From assembly GCA_013816245.1 (NCBI GenBank), contig JACDEU010000001.1, forward strand, positions 1-64,000: DNA of 64,000 nt. Reading direction: 5' to 3'. Positions within the stretch are counted from its first letter, which is position 1; the number at the start of each line of letters is the position of its first letter. This document shows positions 50,809 to 59,509 of the stretch, piece after piece. Origin of the DNA: Actinomycetota bacterium. GTDB taxonomy: Bacteria; Actinomycetota; Thermoleophilia; Gaiellales; Gaiellaceae. The position numbers and the translations under genes were made by a program. The notes beneath the pieces are model-generated. The model had not been told where the DNA came from. It saw only the letters and a list, made by a program, of their open reading frames with translations, and ran no database searches.

Positions 50809-52021
50809 GGTGATTTTCGACAAGGTCGAGAAGGTCTACGGCAACGACGTGCGTGCGGTGCACGACCTGTCGCTAGAGATCGGCGACGGCGAGTTCGTCG
50901 TGCTCGTGGGCCCGTCGGGCTGCGGAAAGACGACAGCGCTGCGCATGGTCGCGGGTCTCGAGGAAATCTCGGACGGCACGGTCTCGATCGGGGGCCGCGT
51001 CGTGAACGAACTGACTCCCAAGGAACGTGACATCGCGATGGTGTTCCAGAACTACGCGCTGTACCCGCACCTGAGCGTGTCCGACAACATCGGCTTCGGG
51101 CTGCGCCTCCGCAAGATGCCCAAGGAGGAGGTCGCGTCGCGGATCGAGTGGGCCGCGAAGCTACTCGGCCTCACTCCGTACCTGGACCGGCGGCCGAAGG
51201 AGCTGTCCGGTGGACAACGCCAGCGCGTCGCGATGGGGCGGGCCATCGTGCGGCACCCGCAGGTCTTCCTCATGGACGAGCCCCTGTCGAACCTCGACGC
51301 GAAGCTCCGCGTCCAGATGCGGGCAGAGATCGCGCGAATCCAGCACGAGGTCGGCGTCACCACGATCTATGTCACGCACGACCAGGTCGAGGCGATGACG
51401 ATGGGCGATCGCGTGGCCGTCATGCGCAAGGGCGAGCTGCAACAGATGGACGAGCCGCAGAAGCTGTACGACTCGCCGAAGAACCTCTTCGTCGCCAGCT
51501 TCATCGGCAGCCCCGCGATGAACATCGTCGAGGCCACCGTCGAAAGGCGTGGCGGTGGGATCGTGGTCCGCCTCGGCGACCAGGAGCTGCCGGTACCCGA
51601 GGACGTTGCTCGCCGACGACCCGCGCTTTCCGGGTATTCGGGCCGCACGCTCGCACTCGGGATCCGCCCTGAGAACCTCGAGGACGCGTCTGTTGCCCGA
51701 AACGGTGGAGCTCGGCTCCACGGCCGCGTGCTGCTGACCGAGGCGCTCGGATCGGAAATCCTGGCGCATGTGCAGATCGACGCAGCGCCTGTCGTCACCG
51801 ACGACGTCGTCGAGGGCGCCGTCGTCGACGAAACGGAGCAGGTCGTCGCCGCCGATCTGCTCGGGGAGTCCGGGGACGGACGCCGTACGACGTTCGTCGG
51901 CCGCTTCGATGCCGCTTCGAGAGTGAAGCCGGACACCGACATCGAGCTCGTCGTCGACACCGCGAAGCTGCAGTTCTTCGATCTCGACACGGGACACGCA
52001 ATCCACGAGTCTGCGGTCTAG
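50801..52021 (+). CDS. Sugar ABC transporter ATP-binding protein, MalK/MsmX/UgpC type
   Basis: 406 residues from a GTG start. Walker A is GPSGCGKTT, signature LSGGQRQRVAMGRAIVRHP, Walker B VFLMDEPLSNLD, and the switch THDQVEAMTMGDRV. The C-terminal OB/TOBE regulatory domain (about 240-406) includes GIRPENLED and is somewhat longer than in MsmX. The operon carries its own ATPase rather than relying on a shared one. Confidence 0.94.
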   Translation: MAEVIFDKVEKVYGNDVRAVHDLSLEIGDGEFVVLVGPSGCGKTTALRMVAGLEEISDGTVSIGGRVVNELTPKERDIAMVFQNYALYPHLSVSDNIGFGLRLRKMPKEEVASRIEWAAKLLGLTPYLDRRPKELSGGQRQRVAMGRAIVRHPQVFLMDEPLSNLDAKLRVQMRAEIARIQHEVGVTTIYVTHDQVEAMTMGDRVAVMRKGELQQMDEPQKLYDSPKNLFVASFIGSPAMNIVEATVERRGGGIVVRLGDQELPVPEDVARRRPALSGYSGRTLALGIRPENLEDASVARNGGARLHGRVLLTEALGSEILAHVQIDAAPVVTDDVVEGAVVDETEQVVAADLLGESGDGRRTTFVGRFDAASRVKPDTDIELVVDTAKLQFFDLDTGHAIHESAV

Positions 52022-52024
52022 ACG

Positions 52025-53776
52025 GTGCACGTACCGACTGCAGGTCCAGCCGCAGTGCTTGGAAACGGGTCGCTGCTCGTGACGCTCTCGGAGCGCGCTC
52101 AGGTCGAGGGCCTCTTCTGGCCGAATCTCGATCGCGGCCCGCACCTCGGGGAGCTCAGGTTGGGCCTCGAGCTCGACGGTGAGCTCCGGTGGCTCGACGA
52201 AGATCCCGGCGTCTGGGAGCAGTCGTACCTGCTCGACACGAACGTCCTGCTCACGCGCGACGGGGACGTCGAGCTCGTAGATCTCGTGCACGAGCGCGAG
52301 CCTGTCCTGGTGCGCTCGATCACGGTTTCGCATCGGAACGCTCGCCTTGTCGTGCACTGCCGGCCCGAGCTGGACGGAGCGACGCGCTCCCTTGCTTCGA
52401 GCGTCGACGGCAACCGAGTCGTCTTCTATCGCCGTGATGTGGCCCTCGCGATCGGCACGCTCGACGGGGAGCCGTTCTCCACGGGCCTGACCGGGACTGA
52501 GGGAGGAGTCGCCTGCCCGCTACACGGGACGGCTGTGGTCGCCTGCGCGTTCGGGTCGTCATCCCGCGAGGCGATGGCTCGCCTCGACGCAGCTCTGCAG
52601 CAGGACTTCAAGTCGCTGGTCGAGTCGAGGCGTCGCTACGACGCGGGACGCCTTTCGTCGGCTCGCCGGCCGTCGGTCGAGGCTTCGGGCGTCGGCGCCC
52701 TCTACCGGCGCACCCTGCTCGCGCTCGATTTGTTGACGGACCGCAGAACGGGAGCCGTGATCGCAGCACCGGAGCTCGACCCGGACTTCGAACGTTCGGG
52801 CGGCTACGGCTTCGTCTGGGGCCGGGATCTCGCGTTCATCGTCCTTGCCTTCCTCGCCGCGGGCCGGAACGAGTCGGCCGAACGCGCATTGCGCTGGCTT
52901 CCGCATGCTCAGGAGCCGGAAGGACTGTGGTTGCAGCGTCACTGGACGGACGGCTCGTTGGCACCCTCGTGGTGCAAGCACCAGCTCGACGAGACGGGCG
53001 CGATCGTCTTTGCGTACGACGCAGCCTGGCGCGCGTTGCACGACGAGGCTCTCGACGCCGAGCTCTGGCCTTCGGCAAGGCGTGCCGCCGAGTTCATGCT
53101 CGGAACGATCGAAGAGGACGGAATCCCCCGCGCGACGGCAGACCTGTGGGAGGAGCGCGACGGTCGTCACGCGTTCACTGCGGCTGCGATCCATGGAGGT
53201 CTGCGTGCGGCCGCGGCGATGGCACGCCGTCATGAGCCGGAACTCGCCGAAGGCTACGAGGCTGTCGCGGAACAGGTTCGGGAAGCGATCGACAGCGAGT
53301 TGTGGAGTGACTTTCACGGCCGCTATCTGCGCTCGATCGGGGACCCGACGCTCGACGTCTCACTGCTCGGGCTCGCGTGGCCGTTCGCAGCCGTGGACCC
53401 CGCCGGCGAACGGATGCGCGCGACGGTCGCTGCACTCGAATCGGAGCTTGGCTGCCCGGCCGGAGGTCTGATGCGCTACGCCGGGGACACGTATGCCGGC
53501 GGAAACAAGTGGGTGCTGGCGGCGTTGTGGCTCGGGTTGTGGCACCGCCAAGTGGGCGATCCGGTGGGGCATGAACGGTCGCTCGACTACGCAGTCTCGG
53601 CACAGACGAGCCTTGGGCTGCTGCCGGAGCAGGTGACTGAGGACGGCGAGCCCGCCTGGGTCGTGCCGCTCGCCTGGAGTCACGCGATGCTGCTGCTCGC
53701 TGCGCGACCCGAGCTCGAAGCGGTCTCGACCCCGCAGAGCGAGACGCCCGCCGCCGTCGGGCTCGAGGGCGCATGA
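52025..53776 (+). CDS. GH15 family glucoamylase-type enzyme
   Basis: 583 residues from a GTG start, no signal peptide. An N-terminal beta-sandwich (about 1-200) precedes an alpha/alpha barrel with YGFVWGRDLAFIVLAFL and HQLDETGAIVFAY (general acid Glu). GLLPEQVTEDGEPAWVVPLAWSHAMLLL carries the second catalytic Glu. This matches bacterial glucoamylase/oligosaccharide amylase or glucodextranase-like GH15. It should release glucose from the non-reducing ends of imported dextrins. The 4-base overlap with the next gene keeps it in the operon. Confidence 0.87.
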   Translation: MHVPTAGPAAVLGNGSLLVTLSERAQVEGLFWPNLDRGPHLGELRLGLELDGELRWLDEDPGVWEQSYLLDTNVLLTRDGDVELVDLVHEREPVLVRSITVSHRNARLVVHCRPELDGATRSLASSVDGNRVVFYRRDVALAIGTLDGEPFSTGLTGTEGGVACPLHGTAVVACAFGSSSREAMARLDAALQQDFKSLVESRRRYDAGRLSSARRPSVEASGVGALYRRTLLALDLLTDRRTGAVIAAPELDPDFERSGGYGFVWGRDLAFIVLAFLAAGRNESAERALRWLPHAQEPEGLWLQRHWTDGSLAPSWCKHQLDETGAIVFAYDAAWRALHDEALDAELWPSARRAAEFMLGTIEEDGIPRATADLWEERDGRHAFTAAAIHGGLRAAAAMARRHEPELAEGYEAVAEQVREAIDSELWSDFHGRYLRSIGDPTLDVSLLGLAWPFAAVDPAGERMRATVAALESELGCPAGGLMRYAGDTYAGGNKWVLAALWLGLWHRQVGDPVGHERSLDYAVSAQTSLGLLPEQVTEDGEPAWVVPLAWSHAMLLLAARPELEAVSTPQSETPAAVGLEGA

Positions 53777-55821
53777 AGAAGCTCGCCTTCGTCTTCCTCC
53801 TTGCGGTCTGCGTCCTTCCCGCGCAAGCGGAAGCTGCGAACGCTCGTCTGTTCCATGACACGTTCGACGTGCGCTACCGAAGCCCGGGTGGTGCCGTCGC
53901 GACGGGAGGGAGCGTGCGGCTCCGGCTGCGCGTGATCGGCGCCAGGCCGAAGAGCGTCACCCTTCGCGTCGACCGGGGCGATCCGGCCGCCGACACGCAG
54001 CTCCGATCGTTCCTTCCGCTCCACCGCGCAGGAAATTTCTGGAGCGTCACGCTGGGCGCCCCGGCCAAACCGGCGATCCTCACCTACGCGTTCCGCGTCC
54101 GCGTCGGGAGTCGCACTCTGTGGTACGGGGACGATTTCGGCGCGGCTGACGACGACGTTCACCAGGGCGGCACCGGCGTCCAGAGCGCTCTCGCGGCGCA
54201 AGGGTTCCAGCTGACGGTCTACGGGGCTCGCTTCACGACGCCGTCGTGGCTGCAAGGCGCGGTGGTCTACTCGATCTTCCCGGATCGCTTCAGAAACGGC
54301 GATCTCGCGAGCGACTACTGCCGCGCCGGCAGCACATCCGGGTGTCCCTCGTTCTACGCGAGTATCCAGGCGCAGATCCATCAGACCTGGAACGAGCGCA
54401 TGGAGGACCCGCACAGCACCGGCGTCTTCAACCGGGATTTCTTCGGCGGCGACCTCGAAGGAATCCAGGAGAAGCTCGGCTACCTGAAAGCGCTGGGCGT
54501 CGATGCGATCTGGATGACTCCGATCTTCAAAGCGCGCTCGAATCATCGTTACGACACGGAGGACTACCACCACGTCGACGCGGGCCTCGGCGGTGACCCT
54601 GCCTTCGCCTCCCTGGCGACCGCTGCGAAGGCTCAGGGAATCCGCCTCTTGCTCGACGGTGTGTTCAACCACGCGTCGTCCGACAGTCTCTACTTCGATC
54701 GCTATCACCGCTACGCGAGCGTCGGAGCCTGCGAATCCCCTGACTCGCCCTGGCGCAGCTGGTTCAGGTTCACGACGAACACGACGCCGTGCGGAAGCGA
54801 CGACTACGTCGGTTGGGCCTCGCTCGACACGCTGCCGGTGTTCGAGCACGGCAGCGCGGCCGTGCGCGACTTCTTCTACCGCGGGTCCGACAGCGTCGTG
54901 CGCCACTGGAGCGAGCGCGGCGCCGACGGCTGGCGGCTCGACGCAGCCGACCAGCTGAATCACGCCTGGTGGCGGGACTTTCGGAGCGCCGTGAAGTCCT
55001 ACGCCCCAGACTCGGCGGTCGTCGGCGAGATCTGGCCGGACGCCAGCGAGTACCTGTTGGGGAACGAGCTCGACTCGGTAATGAACTATCGATTCCGTCG
55101 CGCGGTGGACGGGTTCGTCCGCGCGACCGACTGGTCCGACCCGACCGGCCGAATTCCCACGCGCACACCGACTCAGCTCGATCGCTCGCTCCAGGCCGTG
55201 CGCGAGGACTATCCACCTCAGGCTTCGGCCGCAGCGTTCAATCTGCTCGACTCGCACGACACGAACCGCGCGCTCTTCGTCTTCACGGAGCCCGGCGACG
55301 ACGGGTTGACACAAGCGCGCGATCGGCTCCGGCTTGCGGCGCTGCTCCAGTTCACTTACGTCGGCGCGCCGATGATCTATTACGGCGACGAGGCGGCGAT
55401 CAACGCACCGGGCATCGGAGTCGCCGATCCCTTCAACCGCGCGCCGTATCCCTGGGCGGACGCCAGCGGAGATCCGAGCACGTACGGCCCCGCGGACACC
55501 TCGATGATCGCCTTCTACACGAAGCTGAGCCGGATCAGGCACGAGCTGCTTGCGCTCAGAACGGGAACGTTCGACAAGGTGCTGGCGAGCGACGCCACAG
55601 GAATCTATGCGTTCACGCGGGCTGGAGGCGGCGCGAAGCCAGTCGTTGTCGCGCTGAACAAGAGCGGCTCGCCCCGAGACGTCGTCTTGCGGATCGGTCG
55701 GTTCTATCCCGATGGGACGGTGCTCGAAGACCGGATCACGGGCACGACCAGCACAGTCGGCGGAGGGACAGTTCGCGTCTCTCTCGCAGCACGTTCGGGA
55801 GCAATCCTCGCAGCACGCTAG
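53773..55821 (+). CDS. Secreted GH13 alpha-amylase/neopullulanase-type enzyme
   Basis: 682 residues with a signal peptide (about 1-21, KKLAFVFLLAVCVLPAQAEA). A beta domain like that of neopullulanases (about 25-150) leads to the barrel. Conserved regions are LLDGVFNHAS, GWRLDAADQLN (nucleophile Asp), VVGEIWPDA (Glu) and LLDSHDTNR. A C-terminal beta domain ends in SGAILAAR. It should cut starch or pullulan outside the cell and feed the transporter encoded upstream. It is the last gene of the operon; no hairpin terminator was found after it. Confidence 0.9.
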   Translation: MKKLAFVFLLAVCVLPAQAEAANARLFHDTFDVRYRSPGGAVATGGSVRLRLRVIGARPKSVTLRVDRGDPAADTQLRSFLPLHRAGNFWSVTLGAPAKPAILTYAFRVRVGSRTLWYGDDFGAADDDVHQGGTGVQSALAAQGFQLTVYGARFTTPSWLQGAVVYSIFPDRFRNGDLASDYCRAGSTSGCPSFYASIQAQIHQTWNERMEDPHSTGVFNRDFFGGDLEGIQEKLGYLKALGVDAIWMTPIFKARSNHRYDTEDYHHVDAGLGGDPAFASLATAAKAQGIRLLLDGVFNHASSDSLYFDRYHRYASVGACESPDSPWRSWFRFTTNTTPCGSDDYVGWASLDTLPVFEHGSAAVRDFFYRGSDSVVRHWSERGADGWRLDAADQLNHAWWRDFRSAVKSYAPDSAVVGEIWPDASEYLLGNELDSVMNYRFRRAVDGFVRATDWSDPTGRIPTRTPTQLDRSLQAVREDYPPQASAAAFNLLDSHDTNRALFVFTEPGDDGLTQARDRLRLAALLQFTYVGAPMIYYGDEAAINAPGIGVADPFNRAPYPWADASGDPSTYGPADTSMIAFYTKLSRIRHELLALRTGTFDKVLASDATGIYAFTRAGGGAKPVVVALNKSGSPRDVVLRIGRFYPDGTVLEDRITGTTSTVGGGTVRVSLAARSGAILAAR

Positions 55822-55883
55822 GGGCTTGTAACGGCGGCACGGGTCCGCGAGTCTGATCAGGACCGAGAGAGAAGGAGGACGAG

Positions 55884-56486
55884 ATGCCGATCTCGCGTGG
55901 TTTCAGGGGCCGGCGCCGCGACGACGCTCCAAGTGACCGAGTGCCGCCCGGCCAGTACGTTGCGGATGATTTCCCGGTGCTTTCAGCCGGGCCGACACCG
56001 CGCAACCCGCTCGACGAGTGGGATCTCACGGTCACGGGTGAGGTGGACGGGCTCAAGCGCTGGACCTGGGACGAGTTTTGCGCGCTCCCGACCGAGTCGG
56101 TCACCGTTGACATCCATTGCGTGACGAAGTGGTCGAAGCTCGACTCGCAGTGGGAGGGGGTGTCTGTCGACACGCTCCTCGACGGAGTCGACACGTCGGC
56201 CGAGTACGCGGTCGCGTTCTGTGACGGCGGGTACACGACGAATCTGCCGCTCGAGGATCTGACCGGCGGCAAGGCCTGGATCGCCTTCGCGTACGACGGA
56301 GAGCCGCTCGATCCCGAGCACGGCGGGCCTGCGCGCCTGCTCGTCCCGCACCTCTACTTCTGGAAAAGCGCCAAGTGGGTGCGCGGGCTGAGATTGACAC
56401 CCACGGACGAGCCCGGCTTCTGGGAGCAGAACGGCTACCACATCTACGGTGACCCGTGGAAGGAACAGCGCTACTGGGGCGACTGA
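55884..56486 (+). CDS. Sulfite-oxidase-like molybdopterin oxidoreductase
   Basis: 200 residues of the sulfite oxidase/YedY molybdenum fold. The Mo-ligand Cys is in TVDIHCVTKWSK, with VDTLLDGV, YTTNLPLEDL and LLVPHLYFWKSAKWVRGL further on. An RGFRGRRRDD start is Arg-rich but has no clear Tat motif plus hydrophobic core, so the protein may stay in the cytoplasm. The next two genes encode a flavin reductase and a zinc ribbon; together they look like an oxidoreductase set. Substrate is unknown. Confidence 0.88.
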   Translation: MPISRGFRGRRRDDAPSDRVPPGQYVADDFPVLSAGPTPRNPLDEWDLTVTGEVDGLKRWTWDEFCALPTESVTVDIHCVTKWSKLDSQWEGVSVDTLLDGVDTSAEYAVAFCDGGYTTNLPLEDLTGGKAWIAFAYDGEPLDPEHGGPARLLVPHLYFWKSAKWVRGLRLTPTDEPGFWEQNGYHIYGDPWKEQRYWGD

Positions 56487-57208
56487 TCTGGCGCGCCGCA
56501 GAGGTCGTCGAGCTCAGACCGGAAACGAGCCAAACGAAGACGATCACCTTCGACGTGCCGGGCTGGCCCGGCCACCGCGCCGGTCAGCACGTCGACGTCC
56601 GCCTGACCGCCGAAGACGGTTACCAGGCCGAGCGCAGCTACTCGATCGCGTCGGCTGCGGACGGTTCGCGTATCGAGTTGACGGTCGAGCGCCTCGAGGA
56701 CGGTGAGGTCTCGCCGTACCTCGCGGATGAGCTTCGTGCCGGGGATGTGATCGAGCTGCGCGGCCCGGTCGGCGGGTACTTCGTCTGGAACGCGCACGCG
56801 CAGGGCACTGTGCTCCTCGTCGCAGGCGGTTCGGGAATCGCGCCGCTCATGGCGATGGCGAGGCAGCGCGCGGGGGAGAGCAGCGGAATTCCGACCCGGC
56901 TGCTCTACTCCGCGCGAACCTGGGACGACGTGATCTATCGAGACGAGCTCGCGGAGCTTGCCGCTCGCGGCGACGGCTTCGAGCCCATGTACACGCTTAC
57001 GCGCGCACAGCCGCCGGACTGGGAGGGCTACGGCTGCCGAGTCGACACCGAGTTGCTCGGCGAGGTTGCGCCGGATCCGTCTGAGCTCGCCGTTGCGTTC
57101 GTTTGTGGCCCGACTCCGTTCGTCGAGGCGGTGGCGAATGGGCTCGTCGAGCTCGGCAACGCGCCGTCGCGGATCAAGACCGAGCGCTTCGGCCCGACAG
57201 GAGGATGA
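56456..57208 (+). CDS. Ferredoxin reductase-type FAD/NAD(P)H oxidoreductase
   Basis: 250 residues from GTG 56456, overlapping the previous gene by 31 bases; later starts are possible because the FAD domain begins near WRAAEVVELRPE. The flavin motif is ERSYSIAS (RxYS type) and the NAD(P) site is VLLVAGGSGIAPLMAMARQ. FVCGPTPFVEAV near the end is the usual family sequence. No 2Fe-2S domain is fused, so it probably passes electrons to the molybdoprotein encoded upstream or to a carrier. Confidence 0.88.
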   Translation: MEGTALLGRLIWRAAEVVELRPETSQTKTITFDVPGWPGHRAGQHVDVRLTAEDGYQAERSYSIASAADGSRIELTVERLEDGEVSPYLADELRAGDVIELRGPVGGYFVWNAHAQGTVLLVAGGSGIAPLMAMARQRAGESSGIPTRLLYSARTWDDVIYRDELAELAARGDGFEPMYTLTRAQPPDWEGYGCRVDTELLGEVAPDPSELAVAFVCGPTPFVEAVANGLVELGNAPSRIKTERFGPTGG

Positions 57209-57209
57209 G

Positions 57210-57467
57210 ATGGACGCTTTGATGCTCGACGGCAACGCGGCCGCAGGGCTGCTCCAGGAGATCTTCGGTTCCGAGATGACAACCGCGGTCGGAACGTGCG
57301 ACGGCTGCGGCACCGCCGGCGAAGTCGGAGGTGTCCGTCTCTATCGCGGCGCCGGTCTTGCGTTTCGCTGTCCGCATTGCGGCGACGTTCTGATGAAGAT
57401 CGTGGTGGCCGGAGAGCGTGTCTGGATCGATTTCCGCGGCCTGCGCACGCTGCAGCTGAACGGCTAG
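57210..57467 (+). CDS. DUF6510-like small zinc-ribbon protein
   Basis: 85 residues from ATG 57210, one base after the previous stop, with GGAGGATG as ribosome site. Four Cys form two CxxC knuckles (CDGCG and CPHCG), so a zinc or iron site is expected. The MLDGNAAAGLLQEIFG start is typical of the actinobacterial family found beside YedY-like and flavoreductase genes. Function is unknown; it could be a partner or electron carrier. Confidence 0.8.
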   Translation: MDALMLDGNAAAGLLQEIFGSEMTTAVGTCDGCGTAGEVGGVRLYRGAGLAFRCPHCGDVLMKIVVAGERVWIDFRGLRTLQLNG

Positions 57468-57474
57468 CTGCGGT

Positions 57475-58575
57475 TCAGCCCATCTCGAGCTCTGCGCGCA
57501 AGCCCGCGCGGCCCAGCACGCGGAGGTGCCGGAAATGCGAGCGAAGCGCCAGTCGTAGCGACGGTTGGACCGTGTAGCGCACGCCGTGCCGCAGGCAGTT
57601 GCGCTGGACGATCGGCGCAATCGCGGGGTAGAGCGTGTGCGGGACTCGCGGGAAGAGGTGGTGCTCGATCTGGTAGTTGAGGCCGCCGAGCGCCCAGGTG
57701 AGCAGCTTGTTGCGTGGGCAGAAGTCGACCGTCGTCTCGACCTCGTGGACCGCCCAGACACGACCGTCCGCCACCAGATCTGCGGGTGAGGCGAAGCTTG
57801 CTTCCTCGACGCAGTGCGCGAGCTGGAACGTGATCGCCATCACGACGCTTCCCGCCATGCTGAGCCCGACGTACACGGTCGCGACAACCCACCAGGGATA
57901 GAGAAGCAGCGGTAGGACGATCGCCCAGCCGATGTAGAAAAGCTTTCCGCCGACCAGGCCTGCGAGGGTCCACCCGGTCGGGAATCGCACGGTGCTCTGG
58001 CCGATCGATCCCTGCCGAATGCTGTTGATGTCACCGAGCGTCTGCCAGCGGATTCCCATCAGCGAGTACAGCGGCCACACATACAGATGCTGGAACCGGT
58101 ACCACGGCCGGCTCGCCTGAATCGGTGAAAATCGTGCGAATGGCGTCTTCTCGATGTCGTCGTCGTAGCCGTCGACATTCGTATAGGTGTGATGCGCGAC
58201 GTTGTGCTTCACGCGCCAGGCGTAGCTGCTGAACCCGAGCAGCGCGTCAGCCGTCCAACCCACGAGATGGTTGTAGCGGCGGCTCTTGAAGTACGCCCCG
58301 TGGTTCGCATCGTGCTGGACGCAAAAGGCCACCAGTGTGGCGCCGACGAGAAGACCTCCGAGACACAATGTGACGACCACCGCATCGGGGTGCGTGAAGA
58401 GGAGCACGGCCCAGGAAGCGACGATGAGCCCGACCGAGATCGGGGCCTTCAAGTACAGCTGACGCGCTCCGCGCACTCGGGCTTCCGGGGTCGACAGAAG
58501 ACGTTCGACCTCGGCCCGGGTGTCGCGAAGAAACGCGCCGCCCGTCTGGAACGTGGCCTTTTGAACTTCCGTCAT
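57475..58575 (-). CDS. Membrane fatty acid (acyl-lipid/acyl-CoA) desaturase
   Basis: 366 residues from ATG 58575, preceded by GGAGGGAG. The three His boxes for the di-iron site are HDANHGAYF, HNVAHHTYTN and NYQIEHHLFP. The Q in the third box and its spacing place it with the front-end/linoleoyl-CoA desaturase-like group, though no cytochrome b5 domain is fused. About four helices flank the boxes. It converges with the zinc-ribbon gene, 7 bases between stops. Chain and position specificity are unknown. Confidence 0.9.
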   Translation of the reverse strand: MTEVQKATFQTGGAFLRDTRAEVERLLSTPEARVRGARQLYLKAPISVGLIVASWAVLLFTHPDAVVVTLCLGGLLVGATLVAFCVQHDANHGAYFKSRRYNHLVGWTADALLGFSSYAWRVKHNVAHHTYTNVDGYDDDIEKTPFARFSPIQASRPWYRFQHLYVWPLYSLMGIRWQTLGDINSIRQGSIGQSTVRFPTGWTLAGLVGGKLFYIGWAIVLPLLLYPWWVVATVYVGLSMAGSVVMAITFQLAHCVEEASFASPADLVADGRVWAVHEVETTVDFCPRNKLLTWALGGLNYQIEHHLFPRVPHTLYPAIAPIVQRNCLRHGVRYTVQPSLRLALRSHFRHLRVLGRAGLRAELEMG

Positions 58576-58690
58576 GTCTCCCTCCAGGTCGTCGAGCGGG
58601 TGATGACCACACACTGCTTCCCGCCAACGCCTGTGGGAGAAGGTTCGCCGTGCCACGTGATTTGAGGCTGCAGCGAGCTGCGAGGCTAGC

Positions 58691-59509
58691 ATTTTCCGCC
58701 TGGCGCTCCTCACCGTTCCGCAGCCCTACGACTTCGATCTCTCGCTCGACCGGTTCACGTTCTGGGGCGTGGATCGTGCGAACGTCTGGCACGACGGGGG
58801 GCTCCAGCGTGTCGTCGACGGTCGCGAAGTGCGTATCTCACCGGCGGAGCGGGGCGTTGACGTCGACCCGTTGGACGACCGGATCGAGCCCGTCGTGCGA
58901 AAGCTTCTAGGGCTCCAGCTCGACCTACCGCCGTTCCATGCCTTCGCGCAGGGCGACGGCGTGCTGGCCGAAGCGGTGCGTCGGTTTCCCGGCTACCGGC
59001 CGCCGCTCGCGCCGGATCCCTTCGAAGCGCTCGTCTCCTCGATCACCGCGCAACAGGTCTCACTGCATTCCGCTTTCGCAGTACGCAGCCGCTTCATCGA
59101 CCGTTTCGGCGTGCCCGCGGAGTTGGCGGTCGCTTTCCCGACGCGCGAACGTGTCGCGCAGGCGAGCGAGGACGATCTCACCGCGCTCGGTTTCTCGCGC
59201 CGTAAAGCGGAATACGTGCTCGGCGTCGCGAGAGCGGACCTCGACTTCGACGAGCTCGATTCGCTGACGGACGACGAGGTCAAGGCTCGGCTCACCGCGC
59301 TCCGCGGCATCGGCGAGTGGAGCGCAGACTGGTTCCTCGGCCGCTATCTCGGGCGTCCGGGGGCCTGGCCCGCCGGCGACCTCGCCCTGCGTAAGGCGGT
59401 GCTCGCGCTCTACCCTGAAGTCACGGACGTTCGTGCCGCGGGCGTCCGTTTCCATCCGTTTCAGAACTTGAGCGCCCACTACCTCCTCGCCTTGAGCCGC
59501 TACCGATGA
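58691..59509 (+). CDS. DNA-3-methyladenine glycosylase II-like (AlkA, HhH-GPD)
   Basis: About 270 residues. The HhH-GPD region has SSITAQQVSLHSAFAVRSRF and the hairpin LRGIGEWSADWFLGRYLG, followed by the catalytic Asp in WPAGDLALRKAV. The AlkA-type N-terminal domain (PYDFDLSLDRFTFWGVDRAN) lies upstream of the first usual start, GTG 58769. The frame has no ATG, GTG or TTG between the stop at 58658 and 58769, so ATT 58691 or CTG 58700 may be used; GAGG precedes the ATT. It removes alkylated bases. Confidence 0.85.
   Translation: MFRLALLTVPQPYDFDLSLDRFTFWGVDRANVWHDGGLQRVVDGREVRISPAERGVDVDPLDDRIEPVVRKLLGLQLDLPPFHAFAQGDGVLAEAVRRFPGYRPPLAPDPFEALVSSITAQQVSLHSAFAVRSRFIDRFGVPAELAVAFPTRERVAQASEDDLTALGFSRRKAEYVLGVARADLDFDELDSLTDDEVKARLTALRGIGEWSADWFLGRYLGRPGAWPAGDLALRKAVLALYPEVTDVRAAGVRFHPFQNLSAHYLLALSRYR

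Noticed and set aside
53680-55542. 620-residue open frame antisense to the secreted amylase gene
   Set aside because: Long antisense frames are common in GC-rich genes. Composition is Arg/Val/Asp-biased and no domain is visible.
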